DNA from: Atriophallophorus winterbourni
Lineage: Eukaryota > Platyhelminthes > Trematoda > Plagiorchiida > Microphallidae
Length of the DNA: 64,000 nt
NCBI GenBank assembly: GCA_013407085.1
Contig: JACCGJ010019621.1
Coordinates: forward strand, 50,125 to 114,124
Reading direction: 5' to 3'
How positions within the stretch are numbered: position 1 is the first letter of the stretch; every line of letters begins with the position of its first letter. The notes under the pieces are model-generated. The model worked only from the letters and a program-made list of their open reading frames with translations, searched no databases and was not told the DNA's origin. The position numbers and the translations under genes were made by a program. Shown piece after piece: positions 63,974 through 64,000 of this stretch.

Positions 63974-64000
63974 TCGACAATGTTTGAACCAATCAGAGCT

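Larger units (their letters stand above)
34076..64000 (-). repeat. 82-bp satellite array, right segment (inverted orientation)
   Basis: About 365 monomers are present as the reverse complement: TTTGAACCAATCAGAGCTG, ACAATGCTTAATATTTCAG, TCCAAAAACTACAAACG, then TTTTGAACCAATCTGAGATC and GACAATG. The array runs past the window end. It is a mosaic of block duplications of different ages (listed separately). Monomers from about 47 kb onward look more alike than those near 35-40 kb. No gene, mobile element or RNA gene was seen in these 30 kb. Confidence 0.97.

Noticed and set aside
1..64000. CRISPR array
   Set aside because: Regular repeats are present, but there are no unique spacers: the whole 82-bp period is repeat, and the element is of an animal type.
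1..64000. CENP-B box in the satellite
   Set aside because: No TTCG-N4-A-N2-CGGG pattern is seen in the consensus; TTCGAAC-like words do not extend to the required CGGG.
34076..64000. Telomere or subtelomere location
   Set aside because: No short telomeric repeat such as TTAGGC or TTAGGG arrays occurs anywhere in the window.

Overview
This window is almost entirely a tandem satellite DNA array, interrupted by one decayed LTR retrotransposon of the BEL/Pao type. BEL/Pao elements are known only from animals, so the source is a metazoan nuclear genome, probably an invertebrate; I cannot name the species. I see no intact host gene, no tRNA or rRNA, and no CRISPR or prokaryotic feature. The many short ORFs in the array come from reading the repeat and are not listed as genes.

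The satellite monomer is 82 bp, AT-rich (53 of 82 bases in the consensus I read by eye) and built from two related 25-26 bp halves plus a 31-bp unshared segment. From 1 to 12533 and from 17633 to 34075 the T/G-rich form is on the + strand. At 34075/34076 the array flips head-to-head through a short palindrome, and the A/C-rich complement continues to 64000.

Superimposed on the 82-bp period are nested block duplications, many of them whole numbers of monomers: 1968 bp (24 monomers) twice in 1290-5225; about 3.33 kb three times in 17887-27871; a roughly 3.2-kb block at 38290 that recurs at 42820 with 6-, 1- and 4-monomer insertions; about 33 monomers in 51-55.6 kb; 12 monomers in 59.4-61.1 kb; and 1312 bp (16 monomers) in 61.35-63.97 kb. 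This is the pattern expected of unequal exchange or amplification in a non-recombining, centromere- or heterochromatin-like region. That location is inference.

The retroelement (12534-17632) has two LTRs and a 5-bp target duplication with one mismatch. Removing it and one duplication copy restores a satellite monomer in register, so it jumped into an existing array. It keeps recognisable Gag, aspartic protease, reverse transcriptase, Pao A17-type and RNase H parts, broken by stops and frameshifts. The integrase is missing, and a 340-bp segment with LTR-like signals sits where it should begin.

Two stretches (about 53030-53860 and 58750-58920) are dense in one-base insertions and deletions and look like unpolished assembly rather than biology.
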